From contig NZ_LBJG01000023.1 of the NCBI RefSeq assembly GCF_028128765.1, positions 496,001 through 560,000 on the forward strand: a stretch of DNA of 64,000 nucleotides, in the 5' to 3' direction. Position 1 is the stretch's first letter. The number at the start of each line of letters is the position of its first letter. Below are positions 53,023-61,599 of the stretch, piece after piece. Position numbers and translations under genes: made by a program. A model generated the notes under the pieces. That model did no database searches. It was given only the letters and a program-made list of their open reading frames with translations, and was not told the DNA's origin. This DNA comes from Bradyrhizobium sp. CCBAU 51627. GTDB lineage: Bacteria > Pseudomonadota > Alphaproteobacteria > Rhizobiales > Xanthobacteraceae.

Positions 53023-53359
53023 CCATGAAAGTCGGGCCGGTGCCGGGCACGATGCGCACGACGGGCCGATCCCGCAATGGGCGCCACCATTACTTCGCGT
53101 TTCTTAGTAAACGATGACTCAGATTGTCTGGAATTCCAGCTTCTTCCAGAACCCTAACGCGATCGCCGAAATCCGGGCCATGCGAACAACTCGGCTTTAA
53201 CTGTTCGTTCGGAATTGAGGTTCGTTTACCCTCTATTTCATCGACGAATTTGAATTAAATCCGTAGCCTCGTTTCACAAGCAAAGATGGTCGGAGGATCG
53301 CTGACGCGCATCGCGAATGATGCCGACGATCCTGAACGGCAAACCGGAGGCGGACGAGT
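53023..53359. promoter_or_regulatory. Divergent promoter region of the carrier-protein/ligase locus
   Basis: A 337-base gene-free stretch, clearly AT-richer than its surroundings from about 53090 to 53275. It contains the symmetric site at 53127-53150 (listed separately) and GGAGG at about 53346 before the flavoprotein ATG. It must carry promoters for both directions; I cannot assign -35/-10 boxes with confidence, and I see no ORF in it. Confidence 0.6.
53127..53150. promoter_or_regulatory. Symmetric site in the divergent region, candidate operator
   Basis: TCTGGAA (53127-53133) and TTCCAGA (53144-53150) are exact inverses ten bases apart, and CTGGAATTCCAG (53128-53139) is itself a perfect 12-base palindrome overlapping the left arm. 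Three TTCCAG-type half-sites in 24 bases suggest binding of a dimeric regulator affecting one or both divergent genes. Confidence 0.45.
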
Positions 53360-54577
53360 ATGAACGTGCGTGAAGCAGTCCTCACTGTCGACGAGACACA
53401 GACAAGCCTGCTCGAGCAGGGCCCTTCCCTCATCGAGCGCGCCGCTCGAACCGCCAGCGTGGCTGCAGCCGATGCCGACGGCGTCGATCGCGACGCTCGC
53501 TTTCCCCACAGGGCTTTCGATGCCGCGCGTGAGCAGAAGCTGCTTGGCGTCATGATCCCGGTCGAGTTCGGCGGCTTTGGCGCCTCGATCTACGACGTCA
53601 CCGACATCTGCTACACGCTTGGGCGCGCATGCGCCTCGACGGCGATGGTCTACGCAATGCACCAGACCAAAGTCGCCTGCATCGTCCGCCACGGGCACGG
53701 TATTCCCTGGATGGAGACCATGATGCGCCGGGTCGCCCGCGACCAATGGCTGCTCGCCTCCTCCACGACCGAAGGCCAGAACGGCGGCAACATCCGCGCC
53801 AGCGCGGCAGCCGTCGACCACGCCGGCGACACCATCTCGCTGCTGCGCGACGCCACCGTGATCTCCTACGGCGCCGAGGCCGACGGCCTCGTCACCATTG
53901 CCCGCCGCGCCACCGAGGCCGCGGCCTCCGATCAGGTGCTGCTGGCGCTCGCCAAGGACGATTATTCGCTGAAGCAGACGCTGGGCTGGGAAACGCTCGG
54001 CATGCGCGGCACCTGCTCGACCGGTTTCGAGCTCAGGGTCGACTGTCCCGCCGACCGCGTCTTCCCCGAATCCTATGACAAGATCCACGCCCAGACCATG
54101 ACGCCGTTCGCGCATCTGTGCTGGTCGTCGGCCTGGGCCGGCATTGCCGCCGCGGCGGTGACGCGCGCGCAGGCCTTCATCCGCAAGGCCGCTCGCAGCT
54201 CCGGCGGTCAGATGCCGCCGGCCGCCGCGCATTTCACCGCCGCAAAAATGTCGCTGGCAAAACTCCGCGCGCTCATCTCGGCCAATCTCGACGCCTTCGC
54301 CCGCCTCGAACATGACGAACGTGCGCTTGGGTCGCTCGACTTCCAGTCCTCGATCACGCTGTTGAAGGTGCAGGCCTCCGAGCTCGCGGTCGAGACCGTG
54401 ATGCATGCGATGCGCACAGCGGGTCTCTCGGGCTATCGCAATGACGGCGAGTTCACGATGGGTCGCCATCTGCGCGACGTGTTGTCGTCGCCGATCATGA
54501 TCAACAACGACCGCATTCTGGCAAACGCCGCCACGTCGACGCTGATGAGCGGCGTGCCGGCGAGTCTTCGTGACTAA
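53360..54577 (+). CDS. Acyl-CoA dehydrogenase-like flavoprotein of the carrier-protein locus
   Basis: A 405-residue protein with the ACAD fold: N-terminal helices, the VMIPVEFGGFGASIYDVTDICY segment (about 65-86), the middle beta domain with LLASSTTEGQNGGNIRASAAAV, and a C-terminal helical bundle ending in GLSGYRNDGEFTMGRHLRDVLSSP, where the Glu in DGEF aligns roughly with the MCAD-type catalytic base. Members of this superfamily oxidise aminoacyl groups tethered to carrier proteins (for example prolyl-carrier dehydrogenases), which fits the downstream ligase gene. It starts the plus-strand operon; GGAGG lies about nine bases before ATG. Confidence 0.88.
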   Translation: MNVREAVLTVDETQTSLLEQGPSLIERAARTASVAAADADGVDRDARFPHRAFDAAREQKLLGVMIPVEFGGFGASIYDVTDICYTLGRACASTAMVYAMHQTKVACIVRHGHGIPWMETMMRRVARDQWLLASSTTEGQNGGNIRASAAAVDHAGDTISLLRDATVISYGAEADGLVTIARRATEAAASDQVLLALAKDDYSLKQTLGWETLGMRGTCSTGFELRVDCPADRVFPESYDKIHAQTMTPFAHLCWSSAWAGIAAAAVTRAQAFIRKAARSSGGQMPPAAAHFTAAKMSLAKLRALISANLDAFARLEHDERALGSLDFQSSITLLKVQASELAVETVMHAMRTAGLSGYRNDGEFTMGRHLRDVLSSPIMINNDRILANAATSTLMSGVPASLRD

Positions 54578-54616
54578 ATCAACAAGAACAATTTCAAGAT
54601 AGCAGGACATCGAACC

Positions 54617-55597
54617 ATGAACGTTGCCGTCCTCCCCAATTCGCCCGAGACTGCCCCCGAGATCGTCGATCCGCTCGATCATCTCGCCGACAAGCTATTC
54701 CACCGTATGGGCTCGGACGGTGTTTACGCCCGCACCGCGCTCTACGAAGGCGTGGTGGAGAAGCTCGCCGCGCTGATCACCAGCCACCGCGAATCCGGCA
54801 CGGAAGCGCTGCGTTTCCCTCCGGTGATGAGCCGCGCCCAGCTGGAAAAATCCGGCTACCTCAAGAGCTTTCCGAACCTGCTCGGCTGCGTCTGCGGCCT
54901 GCACGGCACCGAACGCGAGATCAATGCCGCGGTGAGCCGCTTCGATGCCGGCGGCGACTGGACCACGTCGCTGTCGCCAGCCGACCTCGTGCTGTCGCCC
55001 GCCGCCTGCTACCCCGTCTATCCGATCGCGGCCAGCCGCGGACCTTTGCCGAAGGGTGGCCTGCGCTTCGACGTCGCGGCCGACTGCTTCCGCCGCGAGC
55101 CGTCGAAGCATCTCGACCGGCTGCAATCGTTCCGGATGCGCGAATATGTCTGCATCGGCACGCCCGATGACGTCGCCGATTTTCGCGAGCGCTGGATGGT
55201 GCGCGCGCAGAAGATCGCGACCGATCTCGGCCTCTCCTTCCGCGTCGACTATGCCAGCGATCCGTTTTTTGGGCGCGTCGGGCAGATGAAGGCGGTCAGC
55301 CAGAAGCAGCAGCAGCTCAAGTTCGAGCTCCTGATCCCACTGCGCTCGGAGGAGCAGCCGACCGCCTGCATGAGCTTCAACTACCACCGCGAACATTTCG
55401 GCACGACCTGGGGCATCCAGGATGCCAATGGCGAGCCGGCGCACACCGGCTGCGTCGCCTTCGGCATGGATCGCCTGGCGGTCGCGATGTTCCACACCCA
55501 CGGCACCGATCTCTCCGCCTGGCCCGCCAAGGTGCGGGACGTCATGGGCATGCAGCCGCACGTTGCGACTGAGGCCCACGGCGAAGGCTGGCGTTAA
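54617..55597 (+). CDS. Amino acid:[carrier protein] ligase (class II aaRS-like, Bll0957 type)
   Basis: A 326-residue relative of atypical seryl-tRNA synthetases that lacks the N-terminal tRNA-binding arm (a normal SerRS is over 400 residues). Class II motif 2 is seen in FDVAADCFRREPSKHLDRLQ and motif 3 in GCVAFGMDRLAVAMF. Zinc ligands of the characterised enzymes are present as Cys131 (SPAACYP), Glu176 (FRMREYV) and Cys279 (HTGCVAF), the numbers I recall for Bradyrhizobium Bll0957. Such enzymes adenylate glycine or alanine and load it on the phosphopantetheine of a small carrier protein, not on tRNA. It follows the flavoprotein gene by 39 bases. Confidence 0.94.
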   Translation: MNVAVLPNSPETAPEIVDPLDHLADKLFHRMGSDGVYARTALYEGVVEKLAALITSHRESGTEALRFPPVMSRAQLEKSGYLKSFPNLLGCVCGLHGTEREINAAVSRFDAGGDWTTSLSPADLVLSPAACYPVYPIAASRGPLPKGGLRFDVAADCFRREPSKHLDRLQSFRMREYVCIGTPDDVADFRERWMVRAQKIATDLGLSFRVDYASDPFFGRVGQMKAVSQKQQQLKFELLIPLRSEEQPTACMSFNYHREHFGTTWGIQDANGEPAHTGCVAFGMDRLAVAMFHTHGTDLSAWPAKVRDVMGMQPHVATEAHGEGWR

Positions 55598-55633
55598 GGT
55601 AAGAGGCCGACCATTTCCACGGGCGAGACGAGC

Positions 55634-56509
55634 GTGATCCATACCAAAGTCCGATGTCGCGAGATCACCGAGTCCGATGTTGACGCCATCGCGGACTTGC
55701 TGACGCGCGGCTTCGTCGGCCGGCCGCGCAATTACTGGATCCAGGGCCTGCGCCGGCAGGCCTTCCGGCCGGTGCCGGAGGGCTATCCGCGCTTCGGCTA
55801 CATGCTCGACAACGACGGCGAGCCCGTTGGCGTGCTGCTGCTGATCTACACCGCGCGCAAGGACGGCGAGGAGACCGCCATCCAGTGCAATCTGTCGAGC
55901 TGGTATGTCGAGCCCGCCTACCGCAATTACGCGCCGCTGTTGACCAAAATTGCACAACGGCACAAGCACGTGACCTATCTCAACATCAGCCCGGCGGTGT
56001 GGACCTGGCCGATTATCGAAACGCAGGGCTTTCGCGCCTATTGTCGTGGCCTGTTCTTTTCGGTGCCGGCGCTGTCGCGCGCCCCGCGCTGGAGCAAGAT
56101 TGAAGTCATCTCCCCGCACGCCAAGCAGATCGAGGGGTTGTCGGAGGCCGAGACGGAGCTGCTGACGCGACACGCGCGCTATAATTGCCTCAGCCTGGTC
56201 TGCCGCACGCCCAAAGGCGTCTTCCCCTTTATCCTGCAACCGGTGCGCATCCGCCGCGGTTTCATCGCACCGCCCGCGATGCAGTTGATCTACTGCCGCA
56301 GCGCCGCCGAATACGCCGCCTGCGCCGGGCGCATCGGCCGGCTGTTGCTGCGGCTCGGCAAAATCTCGGTGATCGTCGATTCCAACGAGCCCATCCCCGG
56401 CCTTGTCGGTCTTTATACCGAGCGGCGCGGCCGCAAATATTTCAAGGGTCCGCATCGCCCGCGGCTGGCCGATCTCGCCGACACGGAACTCGTATTGTAC
56501 GGGCCGTAG
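55634..56509 (+). CDS. GNAT-like acyltransferase of the carrier-protein locus
   Basis: A 291-residue protein starting at GTG 55634, 36 bases after the ligase gene, so cotranscribed. Residues 1-150 resemble a GNAT domain: CREITESDVDAIADLLTRGF at the N-terminus and LSSWYVEPAYRNYAPLLTKI (about 88-107), where the usual Q/RxxGxG/A pyrophosphate loop is degenerate (RNYAPLL). Residues 150-291 are a second alpha/beta half of similar size without clear motifs. It may transfer the carrier-bound aminoacyl group to an unknown acceptor and not use acetyl-CoA. It is not a LuxI synthase. Confidence 0.75.
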   Translation: MIHTKVRCREITESDVDAIADLLTRGFVGRPRNYWIQGLRRQAFRPVPEGYPRFGYMLDNDGEPVGVLLLIYTARKDGEETAIQCNLSSWYVEPAYRNYAPLLTKIAQRHKHVTYLNISPAVWTWPIIETQGFRAYCRGLFFSVPALSRAPRWSKIEVISPHAKQIEGLSEAETELLTRHARYNCLSLVCRTPKGVFPFILQPVRIRRGFIAPPAMQLIYCRSAAEYAACAGRIGRLLLRLGKISVIVDSNEPIPGLVGLYTERRGRKYFKGPHRPRLADLADTELVLYGP

Positions 56510-56680
56510 GCGTACGGCCTTGCTATCACCTTGCGGACAGGCTGTTTGAGCGCTCGCTCCGTATCGCCAGTCACCCTCCGTAAACTACGGCGCTTAAGGG
56601 AATTTTCCCGCCTCTTCGCTACGCTCCGTGGCTGAATTACGTTGCGTTAAGTCCATTGCCGCCGAGATCCCGCTGATCCC

Positions 56681-59548
56681 ATGACGTCGAGCCGCGACAA
56701 CGAGTTCGGTGCGCGCCGCGAGCAAGGCCAGGAGGCCCTGCTGTCGCTGAGCCAGCTGGCGCTCGATCGCATGGAACAAGGCGTTTGCGTCTACGACGCC
56801 GACAACCGGATCGTGCTGATCAATACGCGCTACCTGACGCTGTTCGATATGTCGGCCGACATCGTCCGGCTCGGAACGAGCTACCGCGACGTGCTCGCCC
56901 ACAGCGCAGCACGTGGAAACATCCCGGCGAGCGAGCTCGATGCGCTCTACGCTTCGCGGATCGCACTGATTGCGGCCGGCAAGCCGTTCCAGACGCGGCA
57001 GACACTCGCAAGCGGCCTCGTCATCACGCTGGAACTGAAGCCGCTCCCCGACGGTGGCTGGATGACGATTTGCGACGACGTCACCCGCCTCGCCCGCCTC
57101 GAGGCCGAGCTGCAACTGCAGACGGAGCGCAGCCAGCACGCGCTTGCCCACATGTCGCACGGCCTCATCCTGTACGACGCCGATGGCCGTGTCGTCGTCT
57201 GCAACGAGCGCTTCCTGCAACTCTACGGTCTCGACTCCGAGATCTTGAAGCCCGGCATCGCGCACGGCGCGGCGATCGACCACTGGCTATCGCGCGGCAA
57301 CCGGGCGGAGATGTCCGCAAACGAGTTCCGCAACGCCCGGACCAGCGACATCAGGACGAGAAGCCCGAAGACAATTCTCGTGACGTGCCATGACGGCCGA
57401 AAAGTGCAGGCCGTATCCCGGTTCATGCCCGACGGCGGCTGGGTCACGGTGCATGAGGATGTCACCGAGCGGTTGCAACGCGAAGAGACGCTGAAGCAGC
57501 AGAACCTGATGCTGGATGCCGCGCTCGAAAACATGGCCCAGGGCCTCGCCTTCTACGACAGCGACATGCGCCTGCGCATCTGCAATTCCACCTATCAGGA
57601 GATCTATCGGCTCTCTCCGGAGGAGAGCAAGCCCGGAACGCACCTCTCCGAGCTGATCGAACGCTCGATGGCGAACGGCGCCTTCGTTTCCGAATACAGC
57701 CCGCAGCAGATCCTCGAGGCCGCCCGCGCCCGCGTCGAAAACAACGATACCTCCCCCATGCGCCGGCGCATGAGCAACGACACGGTGATCTCGGTGCGCT
57801 ATTGCGCGCTGGCCGAGGGTGGCTTCGTCGCCACCTATGAGGACATCACCGAGCGCGAACGTGCGGTCGAGGAGCTGAGCGAGCAGTATCGCCGCTTCGA
57901 CGCGGCGCTGAACAACATGGGCCAGGGCCTGTGCATGCTCGACGCGAGCCTGCACGTGATCGTCTGCAACCGCCGCTACATCGAGATGTATGGCCTGTCC
58001 CCCGACATCGTAAAGCCCGGCGTCTCGATGCGCGAGATCATGGAGCACAGCTGCGATCTCGGCATCCACCCCAACATGACCGGCGCCAAGCTTTACGCCG
58101 ACTATGTCGAGCGGCTGCGCGAGGGTGAGCATACGCTGCATCGCCATTTGAGCGACGGCCGCATCATCAAGCTCAACCACAAGCGGATGGAGCATGGCGG
58201 CTGGGTCGTTACCTATGAGGACGTGACCGATTGGCACAAGGCCCAGGCCCGCGTCGCGCACATGGCGCGGCACGACTCTCTGACGGACCTGCCCAACCGC
58301 ACTCTGTTCCGCGAGAAGATGGGCGAGGGGCTGAACCAGGTCGCGATCGCCGGCGGTGCCATGGCCGTGCTGTGCTTCGACCTCGACAATTTCAAGACCG
58401 TCAACGACCGGCTCGGCCACGCCGCCGGCGACCGGCTGCTACGCTGGGTCGCGGCGCGACTGAGGGAGAACGTCGGCGAGCACGACACCGTCGCCCGCCT
58501 CGGCGGCGACGAGTTCGCCGTGCTCCAGCGCGGCCCGCAGCCGCAATCGGCGGAAAAGCTGGCGCGACGCCTCGTCGAGATCATCGGCCGGCCGCCGCCG
58601 CTGGAAAGCCAGTCGATCCATATCGGGGTCTCCGTCGGCATCGCGATCGCGCCCGATCACGGCCTTGATGCCGATGAGCTGATGAAATGCGCCGACCTCG
58701 CGCTGTACCAGGCCAAGGCCAAGGGCCGCGGCGCCTATCAGCTGTTCGAGCCCGAGATGGAGGAATCGGCGCGCAGCCGGCACGCGCTCGAGCAGGATCT
58801 GCGCGGCGCGCTGGAGTCCAATCAGTTCCATCTGGTGTTCCAGCCGCAGGTGCGGCTCGACAGCATCGAGCTCACCGGCTTCGAGGCGCTGCTGCGCTGG
58901 AGACATCCCTCGCGCGGCTTCGTCTCGCCGGCCGATTTCATTCCGATCGCCGAAGAGAATGGGCTGATCGTTCCGATCGGCGAATGGGTGCTGCGCACAG
59001 CCTGCGCCACGGCCGCGTCATGGCCCGAGGTCACAGTCGCAGTGAACCTGTCGCCGGTCCAGTTCCGCTCGCGCGGACTGGTGGCGATGGTCACGAGCGC
59101 GCTTGCGGAAGCCGGCCTGCCGCCGCAGCGACTCGAGCTCGAAGTCACCGAGACCGCGCTGCTCGACGACAGCGAAGCGACGATCGGGATCCTGCACCAG
59201 CTCCGCGCCCTCGGGGTGCGCGTCAGCCTCGACGATTTCGGGGTCGGCTATTCCTCGCTGAGCTATTTGCGCAAGTTTCCGTTCGACCGCATCAAGATCG
59301 ACCGCTCCTTCGTCGGCACGCTCGGCGAAAGCCCGGAGAGCGTCGCCATCGTCCGCACCATCGCGAGCCTCGGCTCCGTGCTCGGCGTCGAGACCACAGC
59401 GGAAGGGGTCGAGACGGTGGAGCAGCTCGACTTCGTGCGCGAATGCGGCTGCACCGCCGTACAGGGCTACTATTTCGGCAAGCCCTGCCCGGCCGCCGAG
59501 GTGGGGTTGACCATCGAAACGCTGAACGCGGTTCGCCGCGTGGCGTGA
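56681..59548 (+). CDS. Four-PAS GGDEF-EAL bifunctional c-di-GMP protein
   Basis: A 955-residue soluble sensor. Four tandem PAS repeats begin at about residues 28, 154, 285 and 410, each with an ALxxMxxGL...D pattern (for example ALDRMEQGVCVYDADNR). GGDEF domain (about 545-705): LDNFKTVNDRLGHAAGD and intact GGDEF at 608-612. The I-site position reads GEHD (599-602), so the inhibitory Arg is missing. EAL domain (about 715-950): FEALLRWRHP, NLSPVQF, LEVTETALL, DDFGVGYSSLSYLR, IKIDRSF, TAEGVET and VQGYYFGKP are complete. It can therefore in principle both make and degrade c-di-GMP; the PAS ligands are unknown. Confidence 0.95.
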   Translation: MTSSRDNEFGARREQGQEALLSLSQLALDRMEQGVCVYDADNRIVLINTRYLTLFDMSADIVRLGTSYRDVLAHSAARGNIPASELDALYASRIALIAAGKPFQTRQTLASGLVITLELKPLPDGGWMTICDDVTRLARLEAELQLQTERSQHALAHMSHGLILYDADGRVVVCNERFLQLYGLDSEILKPGIAHGAAIDHWLSRGNRAEMSANEFRNARTSDIRTRSPKTILVTCHDGRKVQAVSRFMPDGGWVTVHEDVTERLQREETLKQQNLMLDAALENMAQGLAFYDSDMRLRICNSTYQEIYRLSPEESKPGTHLSELIERSMANGAFVSEYSPQQILEAARARVENNDTSPMRRRMSNDTVISVRYCALAEGGFVATYEDITERERAVEELSEQYRRFDAALNNMGQGLCMLDASLHVIVCNRRYIEMYGLSPDIVKPGVSMREIMEHSCDLGIHPNMTGAKLYADYVERLREGEHTLHRHLSDGRIIKLNHKRMEHGGWVVTYEDVTDWHKAQARVAHMARHDSLTDLPNRTLFREKMGEGLNQVAIAGGAMAVLCFDLDNFKTVNDRLGHAAGDRLLRWVAARLRENVGEHDTVARLGGDEFAVLQRGPQPQSAEKLARRLVEIIGRPPPLESQSIHIGVSVGIAIAPDHGLDADELMKCADLALYQAKAKGRGAYQLFEPEMEESARSRHALEQDLRGALESNQFHLVFQPQVRLDSIELTGFEALLRWRHPSRGFVSPADFIPIAEENGLIVPIGEWVLRTACATAASWPEVTVAVNLSPVQFRSRGLVAMVTSALAEAGLPPQRLELEVTETALLDDSEATIGILHQLRALGVRVSLDDFGVGYSSLSYLRKFPFDRIKIDRSFVGTLGESPESVAIVRTIASLGSVLGVETTAEGVETVEQLDFVRECGCTAVQGYYFGKPCPAAEVGLTIETLNAVRRVA

Positions 59549-59684
59549 GCTTCTTGTCGTGAATATCCGCGAAAACAACCCCATGCACAGTAGAATGGGC
59601 GTTGATTTCAAGGGAGAAATTCGTTGCCTTCGGCCCGACATGGCGGGCACAGCGCAAGTGCGCGTTTGCCTACCCGACAGCTTC

Positions 59685-61379
59685 TCAGCTTGCCGCGGGC
59701 AGCGCGGTGTCCGGCGACGGACACCATGGGCGGTCGGCTGATGCCAGCCCGATCAGGCGGCCTTGGATGTAGTCGCAGCCCCAGTCGCGCAGCATGGTGG
59801 CGGCCTCTTCGTCCTGCACCCATTCGGCCACGGTCTTGATCTCGAGGCGGCGGGCGAGATCGATCAGGGTCTGCACAAAGGCGCGGTCGTCGGCCGAGTG
59901 GGTGATGTTCTGCACGAAGGCGCCGTCGATCTTGACGATATCGACGCCGAGCTTGCGTAAGTTGCTGAACGAGGTGTAGCCGGCGCCGAAATCGTCGATG
60001 GCGATGCGGCTGCCGAAATTCTTGAGCCGGCTGACGAAGGCACGAACATCGTCGATGTCCTGGATCGCGACCGTCTCGGTGATCTCCACGATCAGGCGCT
60101 CGGCGACGCCGGGATGAGCGCGCATCAGCGATTCGATTCCCGCCCACCAGTCGGGGTCCATCGTGGTATCAGGCGAGATGTTGAGACTGAGCCGGATATC
60201 CGGCGCGGCTGCGAGCTCGGCGACCACCAGTTCGAGCACGCGGTGATCGACGAGGCGGATGAGGCCGAGCCGCTCGGCGACCGGCACGATGTCGGGCGCG
60301 AGCAGCACCTGGCCATCGCCCTGATCCATCCGCACCAGACATTCGTGGAACGCGCCCTCGCGCGTCGCAGCCGACACCACCGGCTCGTAAGCGAGCTTGA
60401 TGCGGCGCTCGTTCAGCGCCGTGACGATCTCGTCGGTGACGCGGATATTGACGCGGCGCTGGGCGTCGCGCTCGGCATTCGGACGCCACGCGGCGAACGA
60501 GCCGGCGCGCCGGCGCTTGGCCGCATCCAGCGTCTCGTGGGCGCGATTGATCGCCTCGTCGGTATTGCGGGCATAGCGCGGCAGGCTGACGGCGCCGATC
60601 GAGGCGGTGACGGACACCGGGCCGGATCGGGTCGGCACCACCTCGTTACGGATGCCGGCGAGAAAGCGCTCTGCGGCGACGTTCATGTCATCGACGGTGC
60701 AGTTCTTCAGGATCAATCCGAACTTGTTGCCGGAGAAGCGGCCGAGCACATCGCCGCCGCGCAGCCGCGCGCGAATGCGCTTGGCGACGTCGAGGATCAC
60801 GGCATCGGCAACGTCGAAACCGAAGGCGTCATTGACGCGGGCGAGATGATCTATGCCGACCAGCATGAAGGCCGCGGTCGAGCGGAAACGACTCGTCTCC
60901 TCGATCGCTTCGGCCAGCGCCGCGGTCAGATGGGAACGATTGAGCTCGCCGGTGAGCGGGTCGAGCCGCGCGAGCTTCGTCAGTTCCTCGTCGCGGGCAT
61001 GCCGCTCGTTGTTGATGCGCACGGAGCCGATCGCACGCACCGGGCGGCCGTCGGGGCCGGCGAACCAGCGGCCGGTCTCCTCGATCCAGACCACGGGATC
61101 GGAAGCGCTCATGCGCACACCATATTCGACCCGGTAGGGCGTGCCGTCGGCGCCGTGCACGGCTGAGGTCTGCGCCAGCGCCGCGCTCCGCAGCGTTTGC
61201 GCGGGCTCGATCAGCTTGGCGAACTCGGCACCGGTCGCAAGCCGCTCGGCGGGAATGCCGGGGAAGACGGCGCCCGCCTGCTCCCCCCAGACGATGGCGT
61301 CGCTGGCGAGATCCCAGACGAACACGGCCTGGCCAAGGGCGGCCAGGATCTCGGAGGCTTGGGGCAATGCTGGGGTCAA
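59685..61379 (-). CDS. PAS-GGDEF-EAL protein with degenerate GGDEF
   Basis: A 564-residue protein. TTG 61379 (MTPALPQASEIL) with GAGG five bases upstream is preferred; TTG 61457 would add 26 residues. One PAS domain (about 10-115), then a GGDEF-like domain (about 135-290) where the active motif is SGNKF instead of GGDEF, so diguanylate cyclase activity is unlikely. The EAL domain (about 315-555) begins HECLVRM instead of EALLRW but keeps NISPDT, EITET, DDFGAGYTSFSNLR, VKIDGAF, AEWV and YIQGRLIG. It may be a phosphodiesterase regulated by GTP or c-di-GMP binding to the dead domain. It is convergent with the four-PAS protein. Confidence 0.93.
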   Translation of the reverse strand: MTPALPQASEILAALGQAVFVWDLASDAIVWGEQAGAVFPGIPAERLATGAEFAKLIEPAQTLRSAALAQTSAVHGADGTPYRVEYGVRMSASDPVVWIEETGRWFAGPDGRPVRAIGSVRINNERHARDEELTKLARLDPLTGELNRSHLTAALAEAIEETSRFRSTAAFMLVGIDHLARVNDAFGFDVADAVILDVAKRIRARLRGGDVLGRFSGNKFGLILKNCTVDDMNVAAERFLAGIRNEVVPTRSGPVSVTASIGAVSLPRYARNTDEAINRAHETLDAAKRRRAGSFAAWRPNAERDAQRRVNIRVTDEIVTALNERRIKLAYEPVVSAATREGAFHECLVRMDQGDGQVLLAPDIVPVAERLGLIRLVDHRVLELVVAELAAAPDIRLSLNISPDTTMDPDWWAGIESLMRAHPGVAERLIVEITETVAIQDIDDVRAFVSRLKNFGSRIAIDDFGAGYTSFSNLRKLGVDIVKIDGAFVQNITHSADDRAFVQTLIDLARRLEIKTVAEWVQDEEAATMLRDWGCDYIQGRLIGLASADRPWCPSPDTALPAAS

Positions 61380-61599
61380 AAGCGCCTCGTTTCGGGACAG
61401 CGGGGGAGTCCTGAGCCGGCACAGAATACGGCCAGATTCGCCCTCGACCCTAGGCAAAGTTCATAAACAATTTGGAAACCACGTTTCCGACCCGCTTGGA
61501 ACGAAATAGGCTCGACCGGCATAGGCCTTGCGAGACCATCACATGCACCGGCGCCAACGTCCCAAAACGCGCCAGTTCAACCGGATTAGCGGTGTTGCG

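Noticed and set aside
54617..55597. Reading the ligase as a seryl-tRNA synthetase
   Set aside because: It lacks the N-terminal tRNA-binding arm, is about 100 residues short, and lies beside a carrier-protein gene; the zinc ligands match carrier-protein ligases.
55634..56509. Reading the GNAT-like protein as an acyl-homoserine lactone synthase because mtnP/mtnA lie nearby
   Set aside because: LuxI proteins are about 200 residues with conserved Arg, Phe, Trp, Glu and Asp positions that I do not see here, and there is no LuxR gene in the window.
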